From assembly GCF_009017415.1 (NCBI RefSeq), contig NC_092407.1, forward strand, positions 496,001 to 560,000: 64,000 nucleotides of DNA, written 5' to 3'. Below, one piece after another: positions 12,346 through 24,614 of the stretch; the stretch's first letter is position 1, and every line of letters starts with the position of its first letter. Both the position numbers and the translations under genes were made by a program. Source of the stretch: Aspergillus flavus. Taxonomy: Eukaryota; Ascomycota; Eurotiomycetes; Eurotiales; Aspergillaceae. The notes below the pieces were generated by a model. It was not told where the DNA came from. It saw only the letters and a list, made by a program, of their open reading frames with translations, and did not search any database.

Positions 12346-13620
12346 TTAAGGTCCATTATTTTTAGTATTTGCGGCCCTTTGTAGGTAGGCCTGTATAGCA
12401 CCAGCCTTTGCATTCCCACTTAGGAAGTATCTGTAAAGCCGTGTCAGAACACGTGTAGCTTCTAGCCAATCTTTCTTTGAGTACAAGTCGTAGCCTCGAG
12501 TGAATCTTAACTCAAACGCCTCATCCTTGGAACATCCCTGTGAATGCACCCTAACGATTGTATCGGCCGGGAAAAGCCCACAGACAACATGAATAAAGCG
12601 CCCATAGAATCCCACCACGTAAACTTCCTGGCCCAAAACTCCTGTATTACCATTTTGTATGGAGGTGGTTTTAGCAAGCCGTCCTAGTATTATGTTTAGG
12701 GTTTCCATAAGAAATTGATTCCAAGTCATCCCCTCGATCCACTTGGCAAATCAGAAACCTGACGATAGCAGTCTGGACATAGGACTCACTCCAGTATAAG
12801 AGATGATTGGCCCAACGCCTTCTTGAAGCCTCACCGTCGCAGCACCCTCTGACTTAGAGGTAAATCGCTTTCCACCGATTATATATTTCTGCTTTAGTTG
12901 CGGTTCAAATATTTGGAATCGTTAGAATGCCGATGCCAGAGTTATTGAGGAGTTATTGAGATACGCAACTCATATAATTCTGGTGTCCTCACGAATACCA
13001 TCAAGGTTATTGTAAATAGTGTGCATCAGCATATTCAACATCAAACCCTGTGTGCGTATGAAGGATCTGAAATCTTCTCGGTCAGGCTGCTTCCAATTCC
13101 GTATCGGTAGACTGATTGTCCCACATGCTTTTAAAGCATTTGTAATCCCTACCTCACGTTCATACACCTCATAGTAGTAGGAACTGAGCCAGAAGAATAG
13201 ATCTCTGAAGTTCATTTCTTCTTGTGGCCATTCCATGGTACAGTCATCTTCCACAATTTCAATACCAGTCTGTTGGAATATCCAGGGAATGAGACTTGCC
13301 ACATCCAGGTCTTCCCTGAGTTGTCAGTATTGTTGATTATGGAATGACACAATCTATAGGAAAATTGATACCTTCACGATCATTATCGACACCTCTGGGG
13401 ATTAAATCATCAAGATCAATGATATCAGAGCAAACCGTTACCGACATGCTAACGTGGCGTTCAAGGCTTGAAAATACGCGATCACTATGTTTGACGATCA
13501 GATGACAATATATCCTCTAATGTTTTCTTTGCAGAGTGATCAATTCTCAACAACATCCAAGGGTCTCGATAATGAAGTAAGGGAACACGTTCCACTCTAG
13601 TACTACGTATAATTATATCA
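12346..13620 (-). pseudogene. Broken gene of unknown family (frameshifted coding blocks)
   Basis: A chain of coding-like blocks runs right to left on the minus strand. Reading leftward: VPLLHYRDPWMLLRIDHSA (about 13520-13590), then after a one-base shift HSDRVFSSLERHV and CSDIIDLDDLIPRGVDNDRE (about 13370-13490), then, past a gap that no splice pair closes in phase, EDLDVASLIPWIFQQTGIE through YNNLDGIREDTRII (12970-13310), then a block ending VGPIISYTG, a clean 49-nt intron, WIEGMTWNQFL and the C-terminal block RGYDLYSKKDWLEATRVL ending at the stop near 12346. The composition is soluble and globular, with no transmembrane stretch. I do not recognise the family. At least two frame breaks make a pseudogene the likelier reading, though a complicated intron pattern or assembly errors could imitate this. 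Confidence 0.5.
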
Positions 13621-13644
13621 TTCTTCCGCTCTACGAATCTTTAC

Positions 13645-14566
13645 TTAGTGTTTAACACTCGAGCCGAACCTTTCCTTTCTGCCCAAATCTGCAGCCCGAG
13701 ATAATGTGGATATAGCTGTGTACAGTACTCCAGACCGACAGTCCTTGTACTTTTGACTCATCTTGGTTATATCCTTCCAGAAGTAATGGTTTCGGGATTG
13801 CAATATTGGGAGCCCCAGACCGACTATTCTAATCATGGCAACCCCTTCTGGAGTTCCCACAACCTTGCATACTATCATTGAGCTCCTCAAGCACCCTCTT
13901 GTACCTATTGTGTCAAGCATGGTGGCCATTAACATTTCTGCTGAATTAGTACCCCTCATTACTGTTCTTGTTCTCTTGGGAGACATAGTTCCAAGAGGGT
14001 ACTATTGTAAGTTTTTACACAAAGCAAATTCCACTCTTTATAGACTTGGACGCATCTTACTCGTACGCCTTGACGGGATCACTTCCTCTAACTCTATATA
14101 AGCTCTAAACAATTGAAGTATTTCAATAATCAAGACTGAGGTTGTTAATAATTACCCGATGACACTGCAAATACCCCGTAGAAACTCCCAAACCAACGCT
14201 TGATCTTTGGTACGCACATCCAATTAGTGGATATAAAACATGGAACAATTCCTCGACTTGACGATAAACCTTATTCCTACGAAAGTCCACTTTGGTATCT
14301 TATCCCAACCTGTGGCATCAATATTCAAATGCGCCTATGCATCAACTGCCCATACCCCAACTCCCCTAACGCGGTCCATCAGCAACCTCCACCAATATCG
14401 AAACAAGCCACTTAAAAAACGCAAAATAGTAGCAAAGGTTCAGTGAATAGACGACCAACGCCTCAAGACCCCACCACAATAGTACTAAACACCCAAACAC
14501 CCATTCCCAATATCAACCCATCCATCCCGCAAACCCTCCAATCCGAACAAAGACGCACTCCCCAAC
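13645..14566. other. Stretch with overlapping weak ORFs, no supported gene
   Basis: Opposed open frames of 113 codons (minus, 13645-13986) and 88 codons (plus, 13835-14101). The plus frame has a hydrophobic segment reading LVPLITVLVLLGDIV that could be one membrane helix, but no conserved feature or splice chain supports either. From 14450 the plus strand is C-rich because it is the complement of the 3' flank and end of the next gene. Confidence 0.35.
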
Positions 14567-15223
14567 TCAACGCTCCAAAGCACCCCCAACACCTCTGAAC
14601 GAAGTCTTCGCCCGATTAACTCCCGGCCTCCCAACCTTCCCAGTACCACTTCGCAATGGCGACAAAAGCGGCGACGAAAAAGTCCTCAAAACACCCCTCA
14701 CAGACCCGGTCCTCACCTTGAGTTTCTTGGGCGTGATATCCGCTCCCTGTGTTGTATCTTTCAGTGACGGGGATGTGGGAGTATGTCGAGTATTCATGTC
14801 TTGGGCCATGATTGGACCGTGTCCATGCCCAGTAGTCGGTGCGGTGAGGTAGGAGGTTTGCTTCGTGTCTCGGGCGAGAGTTGTGTTGGTTGTGCTGGGT
14901 GCTTGGTAGCAAGAGGTGTTGCGGGCGGAGAGGCTTGGACCGAGGTCGAGGATGCTGATGTCACTGTCGCTGAGAATGTCGCTGAGGTTGTCTCTGTGCG
15001 TTTCGGGGGTTGTGGGAGGGGAGACGGTTGGTCCTTTTGGTTTGAAAGGAGTTGGTGTGAGGAATTTGGGGTGTGGGTTCAATTGAGGGCGCGTTTTGAA
15101 TGGATTCATTTTTTTTGATGAGAGGAATTGGATTTCTGATTTTGGGTTGTTGATTGCGGTTGGTTGTTCTTGCTGTGGGGTTGGTGATACTGGTTTTGTG
15201 GATGTTGTTGCTTTTCTATACAC
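14567..15223 (-). CDS. Small Ser/Thr/Pro-rich hypothetical protein
   Basis: One exon of 218 codons with highly biased composition (Thr, Ser, Pro, Lys), no signal peptide and no membrane helix, so probably a disordered nuclear or cytosolic protein. It contains the acidic-hydrophobic block SDSDISILDLGPSLSARNT and a basic C-terminus with TPKKLKVRTGSVRGVLRTF and RAKTSFRGVGGALER. The ILDLGPSLSAR block reminds me of the N-terminal region of fungal Cut12-type spindle-pole-body proteins, but the protein is far shorter than those, so this may be a truncated relative or an unrelated low-complexity protein. The codon bias of the open frame (long run without stops on a strand with strong C/A content) makes chance opening possible; confidence is moderate. 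Confidence 0.45.
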   Translation of the reverse strand: MYRKATTSTKPVSPTPQQEQPTAINNPKSEIQFLSSKKMNPFKTRPQLNPHPKFLTPTPFKPKGPTVSPPTTPETHRDNLSDILSDSDISILDLGPSLSARNTSCYQAPSTTNTTLARDTKQTSYLTAPTTGHGHGPIMAQDMNTRHTPTSPSLKDTTQGADITPKKLKVRTGSVRGVLRTFSSPLLSPLRSGTGKVGRPGVNRAKTSFRGVGGALER

Positions 15224-16575
15224 GACAAGGATGGAAGGTCAGGTGCAGAGCCACAGGGAAGGAAGGAAAGGGTGACCAGTCGGGGTTACTCCAATTTTGG
15301 GTAACTTATAAATCTGAGTCGAATTGAATTGGGGCTTATTTATTCACTTGCAGCCAATCTTCTTAGTGTTGTCAATGACAAAGTAACCTAATGTAGGCAG
15401 GAAGTGGACTTTTTTTATAGTTGGTGTACTCTGTATGCCTCAGGTACCTGACCACCTCAGATGATAAAGAAGATATTGCTTGCGAATTACCTTTCTCACC
15501 TGCCCTGCGGTTTTAAACAGTAGTAGATCGTAAGCAGGTTATGTATACTACTCTAGAACTTGAGCAAATTAATAGAATTCGAGTTATGAACAACTCGTTA
15601 AGGAATAGTTGATTCCAAGTCAACTATTACTCAGTCTGGTCATTGAAACCATGTTAGAGCAATTGAATCACGCAATATCGCTCACACCTTAGTCTATCGA
15701 TTCTTTCAAGTTGTTCCAGGTCGACAGATGCACGACAGATGCACCACGCATGGCGCCAATACACACTCAACTGATTACTAGATCCGCCTACCTGAGTCAG
15801 GCTCAAGGTACCAGATCCGGAGTATATGTCACAGTAATCCTGCGGATCATCCAGACAGTCCACGCATCAGAATTCACAACAACCATTTCGATGAAGGCGA
15901 AATGGCTCAGGTCTACATTTAATGCGCTGAAATGTCTATTGACGTCACAGGGTTAAGTGGACATCAGATGACTGGCCCAAGTCATCGGAACTGCAACATC
16001 TGATAAGAGCCTCGGACATCATCACTTGCTTCGCTTGGCGCACTGCCCTAACCGTCAATAAGTAATATACATGATTACGTCTTTGGTCTCATGTCCCCTG
16101 AAGTAGACACATATATCAAAAGTCTACTGTATTATTACTACGATATCGTTGGTACATCACGTAGATGGCGAAGAAAACGAGTACATTTCTTCATGCAATG
16201 CAGCCGGGCTGCTCTACCATGACCAGCAAAAGAAATGCTTTTAGAGCGGTGTGGAGGCCCGAAAAGAAGTCCTCCCCAAAAAAACAAAATGTAAATGCAA
16301 GGACAGCTTGATCCCGCCGTCCATATTCTCTTCACAATATGCAACAAACCCACCGAGGATGCCACCTCCGAGCTATGGAAAACGTAATCCCTATACAGGG
16401 GGCGTGCATAGGGAACTCTTCAAAAACGAAAACGAAAATAAAGTGTAATTATAATAAGACCACAGACTCCTTCATTGAGATCATCAGCCACACAGGGAGC
16501 ATCTTGATGTCGCCGACAAAGCGACCAGATTACCAGTATCATTCATGTCGCGTTTCCAAAACAGAATCTGCCTGT
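15224..16575. other. Gene-free stretch upstream of the small protein and downstream of Ubp12-like gene
   Basis: About 1.35 kb with only short open frames on both strands (60-91 codons) and no recognised motif or repeat. Contains the promoter side of the 14567-15223 gene and the 3' flank of the deubiquitinase. Confidence 0.5.
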
Positions 16576-19500
16576 CTACTCAGGCACTATCCGGTCTTCC
16601 TCGTTCACTCGTAGCTCCACTACGGGTAGCTCGTCGTCGTCGTCATCTGCATCCAATGGAGGAGGGATATCCTGAATTGGTGTCTCCTCCATCGGGGTCC
16701 CCGGGTATACCGCTCCGTGACCTCCGGGGCTGTCCGCTAAAGAGGCCAGCCGTAGGTCCGAATCGCTGAAGTCTCCTCCACCAACTGCCTGGTTGCTAGC
16801 ATCGTCGTCGAGCAGGTCATCGTCATCAGAGGTGGACCCCGGTAGCGCTGTGGTCATCTGTGAACGGCCGTGAGCATCCGGGACTCGGTTGAAAGACCAC
16901 GAGGGCGGACTCGGGAAGCGGAACGGATCGGATTGCGCTCCATCACCGAACTCGGCTTCATCAAAACTCATACCTTCCAGTCGGTGTTCTTTACCAACGC
17001 TCTTTTCCCCAGAAGTGGGACTATTTGTGTACCCAGGGGGCGCGGTCTCATCCCGGTTCTTCGCTTGGGTTCCGGTTCGCGAACCACCATCTCCCTCCTG
17101 GTGAGCTGCTCCGACTCCGGTTAAGACGCTCGACGACCCATTGCGGGATGAGCCGCCGAGACGCCGACCGTCCCCCGACGGTGATTGCCCACGAGATTCG
17201 CTCGGCGAACCAGCCTCACTCACAGGTCGGGTAGATGACTCGGTAATTTCCTCAAGGATCTTACCACCGAGCGGACGATCGGACCGGCGGCGGTAGAAGA
17301 GGAGGTAGGCAGCCGAGGTGACCACACTTTGGGGGTCAATAGGTCGTGAGACACTTGAGTCTACGTACGTCAGTCATGATACTATTATGCGTGTTGGTGC
17401 CAGGGACATACCATTGTACTCGTTCCACTGGCCAGTAAAAAAGTTCTTGGCATATGCAGTATAGTGACCACCACCAAGACCACCGTAGTGGTTGTCAACC
17501 GCGAAAAGGTCATAGACCAAGCTCTTACCCTCTTCCGGAGCTTCCACTCTGCCACTCATATCGAGGCCTTCCACAGGGAAGTCAACGAGCACATCCAACT
17601 TATCCCGGAAACCGCGGCTGGCACTGAATCTCTTGAGGTGCATGACGAGGATATCAGGTGTCCTCCATAGTTGGAACTTCTTGCTAGCTCGGCGGTGCTC
17701 CTTGCAGCGTGGACAGTACCAAGCATCATTTTCGGAAAGTATTTCCTCCTTGTTGAATTCGTCCAGACACTCCTCAAGGCTGACACCCCTCTTCTTGCGA
17801 GTTTGGCGGAGTTGACGGCGCTTATTCAGTTCGGAGTCATTCACCCGCTCAACGTCCTGCCATGTTGGGATACCGCGGAGGGGATCACGGTCTTTCTTAC
17901 TACCGCCAAAAAGAGCGTCGTACACATCTTCATTCCAGTCCACAACAAGTCCCTCTCCTGGTCGAACCAGGGGCCGAATCTGAACTCTAGCAACTGGAGC
18001 CGGGGTGCGAGAGACTTCTGCAGAGTTATCGGCATCACTACCTGAAGCTGATCCACTCTCAGCAGCCTTTGAATCTGCCGGGTCGGATGTCTCGTCAGAC
18101 TCCTCTGGTGGAGTGACTGGCTTTGTCTTTATACGGAACGACATCTTGGGGTACTCTTTATTGTCTTCCACCGAAGACCAACCGAGAGGCACTGGCTCGT
18201 TACCCTTCATGATCTTCAATTCGAACAGGTCTCGGAAGCGAGCTGGAATCGAGCTTCCAGAGAGAGGAGCACCATTCTGGGAGGCGGAGTCTGCATCGCG
18301 CATGGACACATCTACCATACCATCTTCGCCGTCCACGGAAGATGTCTTGATCTTGGAATCGGCGGACTGGGCGTCGTCATCGTTCATAACAACAGTATCC
18401 GAATCTTCCTGTGTCGCCTCTTGCTGCTCCTCTCCGAGAACTTCCTCATTCAGGAAGTCACGGGTGGTCATCGTGGCCGCCCTACCAAGCACCTTACCAT
18501 AGATGGCATCGAAGTCATAAGCCTCCTCCCGAGTGACAACGATGTACGAGGGCACACCAAAAAGGTCCCGCTTTGACTTTGACCGTTCCACACGGTTGAA
18601 AATGGGCACCAAAATGCGATCAGCCTTAGGAGAGTCAATACTTGGGATCTCCTCCTGATCCGACCTGCTGAAGGAAAAGTAACTCTTCTGAGGCTTGTCC
18701 GGGTTGTAATTAGTCGGCACGGACTCGACTTCAAAAAAAGCAATCTCATCATTTCCAGAAATTTGGCACTCAGCGATGGAGCTTGTGTTATCAAACATTC
18801 TGTAGAACTTGCGCTTGAAGATCTCGGCCATGATCAGGCGTTCAGGGTCGGTGCCTTGCTTCTTAGCAACTAGTTCCTTCAAGGATTTGACACTAGAATT
18901 CTTGTCGATTTCTACATCAAACCGAACTGGTTTCTTTTGTAGACCGAAGTAGAATACCTCTTTACCCCAGAGATTCTCGATGGGGAGTTGGAGGGTGAGA
19001 TTGTTGAATGGGTCGAAGATGATGCTGACCTTGTCGCAGGCAGGGCAAACAAGAGTCGACTTGTACATGCCAGCGAAGAGGTCCGTAATGACGGAATCGT
19101 TGCGAGCTTTGTAAATATCCCAACATTTGTCCGCGAACTCGGTAAGTGCAGCCTTGTCATGAACCATTTCGTCTGTGGAGTCGGGCTTCTCGATGTAGGG
19201 TTTCTTGAGGATCCTGTTCAGATCCTCCTGGAGCCCGTCCAGAAGGAAGAGCAGGAATTCTTGAGAGTCCTGCTGGCCATACCCAGAGAATGCTGGGCCA
19301 TAGCGACCAATAGTATGTTTCAGCTGCCTGGGAGCAAAGGAGGACTGGCCTGCCTCGTCATAGATCATACGTAGCAAATTGGCATACGCCTTCGCTACAT
19401 CACCATTGTGAGCCAGCGGGTTGCTAGGGTTGAGATCCTGCTTATACACATCATCTACGGGCCATGGTTGTCAGTAATAGTCCGTGTGGAATGCTATAGG

Positions 19501-21360
19501 TGACGATGAATACATACTTAGGAAGTAATAGGTCAGCTCCTCAACGCTTCGTACGCACTGCAGGGCAGAGTTCATGTAGCACGTATTTCCAAGATTGCTT
19601 AGACCCGTGCAGCCGCGAGGCTTCCCGTCTTTCCGTCGTCCCCTAACTGGCTCTGGTACCGGAGACGATCGGCCACTGGCGGTAGGGCTCTTGTTCTTCA
19701 GCTTAGACGAAGCGCCATTCTTGAGACTACCCGAGGGAACACCAAGGCGATTAAGTGTCTGCTTGGACGCCTCAGAGACCCACTCCCCACCAGGTATACG
19801 TTCCTCGAGCACCACGACATCGCTGCCGCCGAGTCCAGCAAGATCCAACGTCATCCGACCGTTGTAATTTGGGTTGGCGGTCTGATCTTTAGCGTCCTCA
19901 AACAACTCCCGTTGGGCACCCTCAGAAAGCGAGAGGAAAGTATTAAGATCGATCACGAGATTGTTACCGGCGTTAGCGACAATTGAGGCTGCAGGCGCCG
20001 GTGAAGCGCTTCGCGATGCAGCTGGGGTCATTGCGGCGGATGCTGTCGCACTGCCCAAACCGCCCAAGATTCTCCACACACGGACCTTGGTTGACATATC
20101 AATGTTGGCCAGTGTTTTAGCTTCCTTCAGCCACTTCTGGAAGTTAGAATGCCTGCTAGCTAAAATCCGTACGGGCTTCATGTTTTTCTCCTTCAGGGAC
20201 TGAGGGGTAGTGCCCCCGGACAGGCTGGACAGTTTCAGGATCGTGAAAATTGGCGGATTAATCTCATACTGGATATTCTCGGACTCCCCGCCAATGCTGG
20301 TGTTATGGGCGTAGCGAACAATGGCTGGTGACTGGTCCGCCAAGCCGTACCATTGCATAATCAGATCCCATCCTTCTTGAGGAACAATCTCGAAGTCTTC
20401 ACTCATCTGCAAGCCTGGGCGTAAGGGTACGAAGGGCTCTCCCTTTTCGTCCTTGAAGGACGCATTCGCAGGATCGGTAACTAGAACCAAGTCAGAGTTG
20501 TCCACCGGACCAACCTCTCCTTCTGTGGCAGTCTTGTCCGTTTTGTCTGCATGCGTTGAGCTCCTAGAGAGCACCCGCTTTAGCCATGCCATTGACACCA
20601 CATACCCCTTCTGTCCTTCCTTGAGGGGTTGCATCATGAAACACGTTACTGTCGCGACCTGGTCATCGTAGGAGGGTCGCTCAGATGTGGTAGAAGGCTG
20701 GGCCTTGGAATGGGCCCTGGTCGCAGTAGGGGCGGTGTAAGTTGACATGCTGGAAGGGGTGGGATAGACGTTGTCAGATCCGGAAACATCGTTCGTAGTA
20801 GAATCGTCGTCCTCCGTTCCGGTTGTATCCATTTTATCCGACTGGGACTCCTTCCCGGTCGGAGCCAAATCCATTTCCACATCTTGTTCGGCGTCGGGAG
20901 CCGCCCGCTTCACACCGGGGGAGGATGAGCGGGTGTCACGCCCAGCGGGCGAAGCACTACCATCTCGCTGATCGGAGCCAGGCATATCTGTGGGCGGATC
21001 GCTGGCGAGGGAGAGTCCAGCGCAAGCAGCGGAAGGGAGGTCGACGGGGCTACCAGCGAAATCCGGGGTAGAACTGGTCCCAAGCACTTCCTCCTGCAAA
21101 TGGGCGGGGATATAACGTTGCGGAGGAGAGGAAGAGCCTTGGCGTTGGGTCGCACTAGGATCGGAGGACAGACGAGGGTTTGGTGGCGAGGACGTGGAGG
21201 TTGTATCGGAGTTGTGGTGTCCGTGACGTCTTCCGGCCTGCGAGGCAAACGACAAACCCGGAAGGGTTCCTGGTCTGCGAGGCTCTGCTACCTTACGGCG
21301 CTTTGTGGAAGACGTCGTGACGGAGAGCTGCGCACGTCTCGTGGCAGCTCGAGGTAACAC
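16576..21360 (-). CDS. Ubiquitin carboxyl-terminal hydrolase, Ubp12-like (DUSP + USP)
   Basis: Cysteine protease that removes ubiquitin from proteins. Exons on the minus strand are 21360-19518, 19454-17412 and 17360-16576, joining in frame to 1556 residues, the size of fungal Ubp12 relatives. The N-terminus is long, disordered and Ser/Thr/Pro-rich; a DUSP-like segment follows (VTCFMMQPLKEGQKGYVVS, about residues 235-350); the Cys box is GLSNLGNTCYMNSALQ with the nucleophile at about residue 594; zinc-type pairs CPACDK and CPRCKEH lie within the catalytic domain; the His box is HYGGLGGGHYTAYAK with the His at about residue 1278. An acidic insertion splits the catalytic domain, as in the Ubp12/USP15 group. 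The C-terminal exon is again acidic and Ser-rich. Splice sites are canonical. It looks like a conserved housekeeping gene that separates accessory blocks on either side. Confidence 0.95.
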
Positions 21361-22301
21361 GATGGAGGGAGTTGTATGTTAAGGAACACGCCAATGATAA
21401 GCGATCGAATCGGTGAGAACCTTCGACGAGAAACGCAACGACAGGGAAAAGGGAAAAAGAAAAAAAAGTGTAAAGCAGCGAGCCAAAGGGAAGCGAACTG
21501 AATGGAAAAGAAAATCCGTTCGAAAACCCGTTTCGAGAGGCGGAGGAAATCTCAAGTCGTCAAACTAGGTTTTACGATCGCTGAGTGGCCAAGGTGTCGG
21601 GCGGTGTGGGGTAGGGAAACGAAAAATACCTGTAACTTAAGGTTAAATTCAGTCGTACAAATTTAGGGTTCAACTGGGGAAAGTTGTTATCGTTTCTCTC
21701 TCCCTCACTTTCTTACCTGGTTCTCATCATATAACCAGTTCCGATGGTTATCCAGATCTGGGGAAGAGCTATTTATCAGATCATCCCATTGTATCTATTT
21801 TAGTCAAATCCACCTCACCTTAGCTGAAGACAATTAATCTGAACATCTCGATTGATTCATTGTTATGGAAGGGATAGGTAATAAAGAGAGGGGGGGAAGA
21901 AGGGATGAAAGAATTTGAAAAATCAAAGAAGAAATTAACAGTCCAGGAAGTCGGTACCTAGATTAACTAGGCCACAAACCAGGGATCACTGCTGACCTTT
22001 CAACCAGCTTCACCCTTGCTGATACTAGTAACAGTAGTCGATGCCTGTCATGTGTTACTTTGGCAGTCATCTGTGTTCCCCCGTGATCATGCTTCGCCTG
22101 TGACATCACGCTCCCTCAATACATTTTACACTACGAGCTATCTATATATAGAGTTAAGCTCTTTTGAGTTACTTGGAGCAATATGTGTCAATTCAAACTC
22201 TGATCTAGACCCAAGACTGTCCGATATGTCATAAATCTGCCCAACCCACCATCCTATCTATATTATAGTACCTCCTTCCTAAGAAAGCAATACTGTCCCT
22301 C
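21361..22301. other. 5' region of the Ubp12-like gene and 3' flank of next gene
   Basis: About 940 bp. Has a purine run near 21441-21475 close to the Ubp12-like start (leader or promoter on the minus strand is pyrimidine-rich, common for housekeeping fungal genes). No ORF of note. Confidence 0.45.
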
Positions 22302-23354
22302 CTAGGATCCGATATAGGACCGGTACATGTCATTTCCCGGCAGCAAATACATCGCATCAGCGCGTGTCCCAAACGCAGCATCTGTCTCTTCATTCTTCAT
22401 AACAACTCTCGCCAAGTCTCCCTGGTAGAGACGCATCAGCCCCTCACATTTCTCGCAAAGGAGCAGACCACACCCAATCGCATCTTGAGAGGAAGCATCT
22501 ACAGGCTCTTGAAACTTATTGACTGCCTGTAAGGCACCGCATCCGAAAAATGCCGGGTTCGGACACAATGAGCACCACGGATTGATCTTCTTCGGAGCCT
22601 GTCCTGGCTTTGGAACCAAGCTATTGTACGCACCCGTCAGATCAAATGTGTCGACATCATATCCTTTGAGCGGGACAATTCGATGAGCTACACATCGTAT
22701 GACATGAACACGTTCAAGCGCGCAAACAACGCACATACGACTCGGCTCGTGACCTTCAGCAACTTGACCACCACCAATCTCGATGTATCTTCCATCGCCA
22801 AAATCCAACACCTCGACTGTTCGTCTGCCCAAACCCAGCAGTCCATATGTGAAGTTGTCGCACCAGTGACACGGGCTAGATCCATCCTCCGGCGGCTCAT
22901 GGTTAAAGATTACCGGATGCGCCAAGGAGGTGCGAATAACGCGGGTGACGGGGTGGTTTAAATCGCCGTCAATAACTTCATTTGATGGTATCTCAGGCGA
23001 AGTTGGCTCTCCGTGATCATTGTGGTTCGCAAGAAGTGAGGAAAGAAATGCTCTTCCCCTATCGGATTTGATGGGGAAAACAACGACGAGACTCTTCTGT
23101 TGCTCTGGTGTATCTGAAACCACGTCATGTGGTCGGGATGAACGCTTTCGTCTCCTGGTATATCTGGCCTTCGGATCATAGTTATCGTCATTATCATCAT
23201 CAATCCAGGTTGAGGTGACCGTCTGCGTACTGAAGCGGGATCGCTCGCGCAGAGAGTACCTGGGGCTGTCACTGGTCTTTGGGAACCCGCGAGATCGTCT
23301 GGGTTTGAGAAAGAGCCTCTTGACCCACTCTAGTCGCTCGACGGTGTATGCCAT
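22302..23354 (-). CDS. Hypothetical protein with four CxxC pairs
   Basis: Single-exon 350-residue protein starting at ATG 23354. The N-terminal third is basic and Ser/Arg-rich with an acidic DDDNDDNYD patch and RRRKR, suggesting nuclear localisation. The C-terminal two thirds contain four Cys pairs in order: CHWC, CVVC, CSLC and CEKC, with extra Cys (FGCG, IGCGLLLC), a pattern that fits a zinc-binding fold of two paired sites. Between them are short conserved-looking blocks such as NPWCSLCPNPAFFGCG. No membrane helix and no signal peptide. I do not recognise a named family. The long uninterrupted frame, compact composition and flanks without overlapping genes support a true gene. Confidence 0.75.
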   Translation of the reverse strand: MAYTVERLEWVKRLFLKPRRSRGFPKTSDSPRYSLRERSRFSTQTVTSTWIDDDNDDNYDPKARYTRRRKRSSRPHDVVSDTPEQQKSLVVVFPIKSDRGRAFLSSLLANHNDHGEPTSPEIPSNEVIDGDLNHPVTRVIRTSLAHPVIFNHEPPEDGSSPCHWCDNFTYGLLGLGRRTVEVLDFGDGRYIEIGGGQVAEGHEPSRMCVVCALERVHVIRCVAHRIVPLKGYDVDTFDLTGAYNSLVPKPGQAPKKINPWCSLCPNPAFFGCGALQAVNKFQEPVDASSQDAIGCGLLLCEKCEGLMRLYQGDLARVVMKNEETDAAFGTRADAMYLLPGNDMYRSYIGS

Positions 23355-24614
23355 AGTGCGGTAGAACGTCTGTTGTCACTCGACGTCAGTAACTTCTGTA
23401 GAGGATGTGATTTGTAGATTGGATGTCTATCAACGGAAAGTGGACTCAGAGTAGCCACGTTGTGGCAACTAGACCGACTCTGAGTTATCACGACTGTCGT
23501 TCATGACCCAGAGCTCACCACAAGGGGAAAGTGAGGTTTGGTATGAAGTCCTACATCAACCTAAGAGTGTTTACACCTTCGGGATATTGTTACCTACTAG
23601 ACATCAATCTTGGACAGCTTACAGTTGATTTAGGATTAAATTGGATGAGTTCATCCTCATGCCACCCTCGCCCGGTAATAAGTCAAACCATGAGGTCAAT
23701 ATGATTTCCTACTCAGCAATTTTATCGGCACAGCTTGGTGTAAACCCCTCGCCCCATGCCAGCGCTCAGTGACCTCAAACATACAGCAGTCCTTTATATC
23801 TGCGATGGGTTGTCGATTCTATAAATCTATAGAACCACCATTGAAAGTCCACATGTCTTGTAGCCGTGTGAAAACGTAGGCAGTATATGGCAGCAGAACA
23901 TCAAGGTGTCATAATTGAGTGAGGTTTTTTGAATCTACCATAGAACCCAATTTGTGAACTTAATGATACAAGCTCCTCGAGTATCTGTCATATATTGAAG
24001 ACGTTGATATTAGTTATAAGCCGCAATGCCCACCTCAAAAGGTAGAATAGTTAGAGAACGGCACAGACACTCGTTGAGTAACGGACGCAGGATATATTTT
24101 CAAGGGCGATGATTCACAGCAGCATTGGGTCAATCTTACGAGGCAATACAAACTGATCCGATGAGTGATACCTGGGCCAACGTTCAGTAGTTAGGCTGCA
24201 TCAGGTTAATAGAATCTTGATTGATTGATTGATTGATTGATTGACCTGGGCCAACGATAAAGCTTTCCATATTGAGCAAACATGTCTTGAGTCACGTTAT
24301 GCAATGGTAATGCACGCACATCAGTTCAGGAATATAAACAGATGTAGCAGCTCAACCGTTGGCTCTTCCACTGATAATATATCCACAGACTTGATTTCCT
24401 CGAGGCTAAATCGCTCGCAACCAATAATGTCACACTTTTAAATTATGCTTGATTACAGACAGCTATGGTTTCGCCCTTTTCAAAGTCTTTGTTATCAGGA
24501 GTACAGGCAGGTAAGCGGCATTGTGTACTGTGCAGACGAAGATTAATAAGAGACAAAGGAACTTTTATTATGATTAAGCTGTGTAGCTAATTTAAGTACA
24601 AGTAGCACCAACTC
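23355..24614. other. Gene-free stretch with a tetranucleotide repeat
   Basis: No supported gene. Holds the (TTGA)n run listed separately and a 13-bp direct repeat on either side of it. Confidence 0.5.
24217..24243 (+). repeat. (TTGA)n microsatellite
   Basis: Six to seven TTGA units in a row. The 13-mer ACCTGGGCCAACG occurs just before (24170-24183) and again directly after (24244-24256), so the repeat and about 60 bp upstream are flanked by a short direct repeat. Confidence 0.85.

Noticed and set aside
13645..14101. Opposed 113- and 88-codon frames
   Set aside because: Neither shows a conserved block; one hydrophobic stretch in the plus frame is not enough to call a gene.
16870..21357. Many plus-strand frames (up to 165 codons) across 17-21 kb
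   Set aside because: They are antisense shadows of the GC-rich Ubp12-like coding sequence, which has continuous frame and catalytic motifs.
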